From Amoebidium appalachense (taxonomy: Eukaryota; Ichthyosporea): a DNA stretch of 64,000 nt. This document shows positions 59,095 to 64,000 of this stretch, piece after piece (within the stretch, counting starts at the first letter, position 1; every line of letters begins with the position of its first letter). Position numbers and translations under genes: made by a program. The notes beneath the pieces are model-generated. The model was not told where the DNA came from and made no database searches. It was given only the letters and a program-made list of their open reading frames with translations. The DNA lies in contig CAVNZM010000013.1 in assembly GCA_963693365.1 (NCBI GenBank), forward strand, positions 1,984,001 to 2,048,000, written 5' to 3'.

Positions 59095-60958
59095 GGGGGG
59101 GGGGGAGGGGGGGGAAGGGGGGGGGTACAGGGGGGACGGGGATTGAAGAAGATGGCGGTAGTCAGATAGGGATTATATGGCATAGTGGGGAGGGTGATGG
59201 GGGAGGATGGGTGACAGGGGGAAGAAGGAGATGGGGGGGGGGGGGGAAGGGGGTTTCAAAATAGCTGTGTAAAGGATACGAAGAAGAGCATGGCCATTCT
59301 ATGGCGGTGTGCTGCGATATAACCATATATGGAAATCAGCAGCAGAAACACCCCACAGGCCACCACGGCACCCACAATGTTAAGGCTGCTGACCTGCTGG
59401 CTGGCCTTGGCCCATCCCCCCACGGCAATTAAGCTGATGCCCACAAGCTGCAGTTGCCATATATGGTTAGAAGATTACCATGTATGGTTAGCGGGTTACC
59501 ATGTATTACCATATGTGGTTAGAAGATTACCAGGTATGGTTAGCGGGTTACCATGTATTACCATATATAGTTAGAAGATTACCATGTACGGTTACGTGTA
59601 TTACCATATATGGTTAGAAGATTACCATGTATGGTTAGTCGGTTACCATGTATGGTTAGTGGGTTACCATGTATGGTAGTTGGGTAACAATGTACGATGT
59701 GAGACGCACCATCGTCATGTATGGCGATTGGATATTATTGAGCTACCATATATGCTTATTGGGTTACTGTCCCTGGTTATTGGGCTATCCTGTGCACGGT
59801 TTAGATTGCAACATATGCCCATCGTGTTGGCCGTTAGAGCTACTTGCTCGTAGGGGCAATCCTCCAAATCTTGACGCCACCATTCAATTCACCGATCTCA
59901 GATCTAATTGGGCAAAAAGTGGGGCCTAAAATCGGGGCCAAATACTAATCTACAGCCTCTCAAAGCCAGTTTATGTTCGATTCCACTTAGAAAAAGGCTT
60001 TCACACTCTAAGTAGAGTTGTAGGAAATAGAAAGACGCACTAAGTTGATAAAGGCAGTCTGGGGTGTCCGACACCGCCTTTACCGTCAAAATCAGCTAAA
60101 CCTAGCCAAAACCGCCCCCAGCTGGGGCCAACCTGACCGCCTGCTGACTGACGGCGGGAGTCGATCGCATATAGCAAGACATGTGTTTTTGCCTGTTTTG
60201 ACCTGAAAATAAGACCCAAGCATCCTATGTTGCTCATATATAAACAATGTGTGTCGCTTTATTTGCTAAATTATTAATTAAGCGACTAAAGCATGTTTCC
60301 TATTCATAGTTAAGACTTTATCAAGTGAAAACGGACTTGGACTATGACCGGCATAAGATGGCTAGGCCCCACTTTTGAGCCGCCAAATTCAAATAGGATC
60401 TGAAACCGGTAATTCGTGAAGCCACTATTTCGTATTATTGTTTGGAAGACTATTTTTTGTTAGTTCTATATAATTTTTTGCATGCCGGTTATGAACAAAA
60501 ATATTTCTAACCGGCACGCAAAAAATCATATAGAACTAACAACAATATTTCTAACCGGCACGCAAAAAATCATATAGAACTAATAAAAAATAGTCTTGCA
60601 AACGCACATACAATATAGTGGCTTCACGTATTGGATGTTGGCGTCAAGATTTGAAGGGTTGCCCCTATTCAAAGGCAGATAAAAGAAATCCAAAATAAGG
60701 AAGTGAACAACAGCATGTGACCGATCCGATGGTGATGTCCCACACACCCGTCTTTCCTTCTTCGCCCTTTCCCCCTTTCTCCCTACGTCAACCGTTACAT
60801 CCACCTCACGGACATGTGAACTCACCACCACCCACCCACCCTTTCCCCCCTTGGCACACATATACACACAGGCGGACACAGGCACACAGGCGCACACAAC
60901 CCATCCCCACCCCCTCTCCCCCCCCACCCCCTCTCCCCCCCCCCCCCCCCCCAAAAAC

Positions 60959-60993
<35 letters not shown>

Positions 60994-61006
60994 CGCACGC
61001 ACGCAC

Positions 61007-61095
<89 letters not shown>

Positions 61096-61407
61096 ACAGG
61101 CCCAGCCACATCAACCACAAACACCCGACAGCAACGACAGGGCACAGAGGCAAAACCAGTACACACACCATGCCCTAACCACCCCACCAGCACATTAACC
61201 ACCGACAAACACATACAGTAACACACACACACACACACCTACCATGTATATTGCATTGAGGACTTTGAGTATCCTCTTGTGCAGCTCATATGTGTTGATG
61301 CTCGGCATTTCTGCGCCCGTGTGGGTCTCATCAATGAGCCCAAAGTCTGACGCTGACACGGCTTCACTGTCGACCTCTTCGCCTCCCAAGAGCCCACGCC
61401 CCTCCCG
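54722..61407 (-). CDS. Tetraspanin, seven recognised exons, N terminus incomplete
   Basis: A four-helix membrane scaffold protein. Exons in gene order: 61407-61243, 59447-59280, 58830-58732, 57663-57582, 56396-56318, 55436-55373, 54817-54722; every junction agrees in phase (250 residues from the first visible codon). An acidic cytoplasmic leader ([15 protein letters not shown]) precedes TM1 ([10 protein letters not shown] then [12 protein letters not shown]). TM2 is [21 protein letters not shown]3 is [18 protein letters not shown]. The large outer loop carries the diagnostic CCG (FTCCGL) plus two further cysteines (PNCPG, RACYPS), making the four-cysteine class. TM4 ([10 protein letters not shown] then [10 protein letters not shown]) has the usual Glu and is followed by a short tail ending RLLS. 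The exon at 61243-61407 may begin downstream of a first exon, or translation could start at its internal Met before PSINTYELH. Partners cannot be told from sequence. Confidence 0.88.
54820..55552. repeat. (GT)n arrays abutting tetraspanin acceptors
   Basis: (GT)n at 54818-54945 begins at the last-exon acceptor (54818-54820), and (GT)n at 55438-55492 begins at the acceptor of the TM4 exon (55437-55438). On the sense strand both read (CA)n running into the AG. A further (GT)n lies at 55519-55552, and G runs at 55012-55039 and 55336-55350. Confidence 0.9.
56418..56506. repeat. (GT)n near the acceptor of the fifth tetraspanin exon
   Basis: An almost perfect (GT)n of about 85 bases, starting about 20 bases from the acceptor at 56397-56398 on the minus strand. 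Confidence 0.95.
56905..57725. repeat. Long (GT)n and (GC)n complex
   Basis: About 650 bases of (GT)n with GTAC, GTTT and GCGC interruptions (56905-57580), interrupted by the CCG exon (57582-57663), then further (GT)n to 57721. The TTTGTGTTTGAATGTC-like segment at 57250-57290 partly recurs at 57510-57545. Confidence 0.9.
59452..59700. repeat. ACCATATATGGTTAG minisatellite
   Basis: Directly upstream of the second tetraspanin exon (in its intron), units of TTACCATGTATGGTTAG and TTACCATATATGGTTAG alternate, with a higher-order period of about 60 bases (AGAAGATTACC, then AGCGGGTTACC). Confidence 0.85.
59853..60665. mobile_element. TA-flanked inverted-repeat element with a nested insertion
   Basis: Terminal repeats begin GGGGCAATCC at left and end GGGTTGCCCC at right, share the core CAAATCTTGACGCCA, and continue inward to a second matching pair (GTGGGGCC at about 59925-59932 and its complement at 60364-60371). 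TA flanks both ends (59851-59852 and 60666-60667). A separate palindrome (60415-60628) interrupts the right arm. No coding capacity. It lies in the intron between the first two visible tetraspanin exons. Confidence 0.75.
60415..60628. mobile_element. Palindromic element nested in the right arm of the larger element
   Basis: It starts CGTGAAGCCACTAT and ends with the complement ATAGTGGCTTCACG. Inner arms share AGACTATTTTTT, GTTAGTTCTATAT and GCCGGTTA. One inner segment (AACCGGCACGCAAAAAATC onward, about 45 bp) is duplicated in tandem on the right side. Confidence 0.7.
60942..61094. repeat. C run, A run and (CA)n
   Basis: A C run (60937-60952), A5 and then (CA)n with CG interruptions to 61094, in the first visible tetraspanin intron. 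Here the plus strand carries the C/CA, so the sense strand carries G/GT. Confidence 0.95.
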
Positions 61408-61440
61408 CTGCAGTTACGTGTGTGTGTTTGTGTGTGAGGG

Positions 61441-61475
<35 letters not shown>

Positions 61476-61577
61476 GTCTACGTGTGGGGGAGGGGGGAGG
61501 GAGGGTAGGGGGAGATGTCTCGTGTGTGAGTGTGAGTGTGCATGTGTATTGCATGTGTGTGTGTGTGGGTGCATGTG

Positions 61578-61633
<56 letters not shown>

Positions 61634-61750
61634 GTGTGGGTGGGTGTGTATGTGCACATGGGTGTGCCTGCTTGTGTGGGCGTAGGTGGGTGGGTGGGTG
61701 GGTGGGTGGGACAGGGAGAAGATTGGGGGGGGGGGGGGGGGGGGAGGGGG

Positions 61751-62795
61751 GCAGAGGGTCTTTAGACACATTGTACGCATTTAGGCCACAAATGCAGCAA
61801 AGAGCCACTGTGCATGTCAGATAACAAGAAAAAGAAAACACAAAGACCTTAACAGCACAAGCACAACCTATCATTCGGAAGGGAAGACAGGAGAGGAGCC
61901 AGAAAAGAGGGGGGAGCAGGGTGTGTGTGGGTGGGTGGGGGGGGGGGGGGGGGGAGGGGGGGGCAGAGGGTCTTTAGACACATTGTACGCATTTAGGCCA
62001 CAAATGCAGCAAAGAGCCACTGTGCATGTCAGATAACAAGAAAAAGAAAACACAAAGACCTTAACAGCACAAGCACATTCTATCATTCGGAAGGGAAGAC
62101 AGGAGAGGAGCCAGAAAAGAGGGGGGAGCAGGGTGTGTGTGGGTGGGTGGGGGGGGGGGGGGGGGGGGGGGGGGAGGGGGGGGGGCAGAGGGTCTTTAGA
62201 CACATTGTACGCATTTAGGCCACAAATGCAGCAAAGAGCCACTGTGCATGTCAGATAACAAGAAAAAGAAAACACAAAGACCTTAACAGCACAAGCACAA
62301 CCTATCATTCGGAAGGGAAGACAGGAGAGGAGCCAGAAAAGAGGGGGGAGCAGGGTGTGTGTGGGTGGGGGGGGTGGGTGGGGGGGGGGGGGGGGGGAGG
62401 GGGGGGGGGGGCAGAGGGTCTTTAGACACATTGTACGCATTTAGGCCACAAATGCAGCAAAGAGCCACTGTGCATGTCAGATAACAAGAAAAAGAAAACA
62501 CAAAGACCTTAACAGCACAAGCACAACCTATCATTCGGAAGGGAAGACAGGAGAGGAGCCAGAAAAGAGGGGGGAGCAGGGTGTGTGTGGGTGGGTGGGT
62601 GGGGGGGGGGGGGGGGGAGGGGGGGCAGAGGGTCTTTAGACACATTGTACGCATTTAGGCCACAAATGCAGCAAAGAGCCACTGTGCATGTCAGATAACA
62701 AGAAAAAGAAAACACAAAGACCTTAACAGCACAAGCACAACCTATCATTCGGAAGGGAAGACAGGAGAGGAGCCAGAAAAGAGGGGGGAGCGGGG
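61751..62795. repeat. Five tandem units of about 215 bp
   Basis: Units start (GCAGAGGGTCTTTAGAC) at 61751, 61963, 62185, 62411 and 62625. A core of about 165 bp is almost invariant; the unit ends in a G-rich spacer whose length varies. One visible change is CACATTCTATC for CACAACCTATC in the second unit. On the minus strand the core is open and hydrophobic (GCACAVKVFVFSFSCYLT), but it has no start of its own and the spacer encodes only Pro. It lies upstream of the first recognised tetraspanin exon, perhaps in an intron. Confidence 0.9.
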
Positions 62796-63000
62796 TGTGG
62801 GGGGGGGGAGGAAAGCAGGAGTTCCGGGGGGGGGAGGGGGGGGCTGTTGGTGGTGGAAGGCAGGAGGGGGGTTAGGGTGAGATAACGGAGGCTGTGTTTC
62901 TTTGTGTGTATGTGTGTGTCTAGAAGTATGTAGTTGTGTGTTTTTGCGTCTGTGTGAGTGTGACACCCCCGCCCCCCCTCCCTCCCCTGTCCGGGGGAAA

Positions 63001-63038
<38 letters not shown>

Positions 63039-63550
63039 AGGGAGGGGAGGGGCAGGAAAGGCGGTCTGTAGGTGGATACAACAGAAAGAAGTAGCAAATA
63101 AACCAAAGAAAGGGGCGGGAAGGGCGGTTTGTGGGTGGGTGCAACAGAAAGAAGTAGCAAATAGAAAAAGAAAACAGATACAAATTAATGAACACGACGA
63201 TAAAACATGTTCAACCAAAAGAGCTTAACACCAGTAAACACAAGGGTTGTTGAGCCCGGGGGGGTGGGTTAGGTGCATGTGAAGATTTTAGCCCCCGGGG
63301 GGGGGGGGGGGGGGGGGGGGTGGGGGGGGGGGTTACGGTGGGTAGATTTTGGCTTTTGGGGTAAAGGGGAAAGGGAAGGGGGGGTAGATTTTTAGCCAGA
63401 GGGCGGGGGGGGGGGGGGGGGGGGGGGGGGGGATACATAGTATAAGTACGAAAATATAGAGCCATGAACAAAGTTGAAGAAAATAAGTAACATCCAAAAG
63501 CGACATGCTGTGTATGTATCATAATCAGAACCCACCAACCTTTGGGGAGG

Positions 63551-63592
<42 letters not shown>

Positions 63593-64000
63593 CTGCCAGT
63601 AGTTGGCATGTGTGGTAGAGGAAGGCAGGGATTGTGGGGTGAGGGGAGAGGGGGGGAGAGGGGGGGGGGGGGGGGGGGGGAGGTGGGGAAAGAGATGGGA
63701 AGAGGGGGGAGAGGAGGAAGGGGGGGGGGGGGGGGGGGGGGGGGGGGGATAAATATGCAAGTGCAGGTGGCAGGGCATGGTGCAACACAGCAGAAAAGAT
63801 AAGCGACCATCACACGTTCGGGTGTGTGCACACACGTGTGTGTGTTCGTGTTTGTGTGATCGTGTGTGTGCGTGTGTGCTAGCACCGGCGTGCACACGTT
63901 CGCGTGCGTGTGTGTGTGTGTGTGGGTGGGGGGGGGGGGGGGGGGGGGGGGGAAGGAGGGGGGGGGGAGGGGGGGGGGGTTCTAGGCGCATGTGAGTGTG
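62796..64000. other. No gene recognised; G runs and a short tandem repeat
   Basis: G runs at 63001-63037, 63297-63332, 63403-63432, 63558-63592, 63661-63680 and 63720-63749, and (GT)n near 63840-63925. A unit ending CAACAGAAAGAAGTAGCAAA occurs twice (about 63053-63105 and 63115-63165). The missing 5' end of the tetraspanin gene could lie here or beyond the window. Confidence 0.55.

Noticed and set aside
59452-59700. Telomere-like GGTTAG words
   Set aside because: They are part of a longer ACCATATATGGTTAG minisatellite, not tandem 6-base telomere repeats.
61871-62748. Repeated minus-strand frames with a hydrophobic 39-residue unit as a multi-copy membrane protein
   Set aside because: The frames continue only because the 215-bp units keep phase through poly-Pro spacers. 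No promoter, splice pattern or family match was seen.

Overview
The window is nuclear DNA of a eukaryote. Coding sequence is split into short exons with GT-AG (and two likely GC-AG) introns, AATAAA polyadenylation signals follow several genes, and there are TATA and CCAAT-type promoters. The non-coding DNA is saturated with poly-C/poly-G runs, (CA)n/(GT)n, (GA)n and small inverted-repeat transposons. The gene set is a cAMP-receptor-like 7TM receptor, a RING/TRAF-type zinc-finger membrane protein, a tetraspanin and a fungal-type sphingolipid C9-methyltransferase-like enzyme. This points to a unicellular eukaryote, possibly near the opisthokonts or amoebozoans (an ichthyosporean-like genome would fit). 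That placement is a guess.

Layout. 1.25-5.8 kb, minus: 7TM receptor with four exons recognised; a TA-flanked inverted-repeat element carrying a 72-residue reading frame sits in its largest intron. 9.6-19.4 kb, plus: a gene reconstructed here as 15 exons (about 550 residues) with an N-terminal MGN, a canonical C3HC4 RING, a C2HC finger, a RING-like finger, TRAF-type zinc fingers and a membrane-anchored C-terminal part. 23.7-30.6 kb, plus: a methyltransferase of 454 residues in seven coding exons, with a non-coding first exon and promoter. 35.5-37.4 kb: two divergent, almost identical, intronless genes for small secreted cysteine-rich proteins, with a frameshifted remnant of a third copy at 40.5 kb. 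41-54 kb: no gene recognised; three copies of a 133-bp hairpin element and other repeats. 54.7-61.4 kb, minus: a tetraspanin in seven recognised exons, with a nested transposon in its first visible intron. 61.7-62.8 kb: five near-identical tandem units of about 215 bp.

The exon models rest on reading-phase agreement at every junction plus recognisable domain motifs; no transcript evidence was available. The genes do not form an evident pathway. The most interesting points are the introns that open with a (GT)n run and close with a (CA)n run next to the splice sites, the inverted secreted-protein pair with an internal duplicated motif, and the several small transposon families, one nested inside another.
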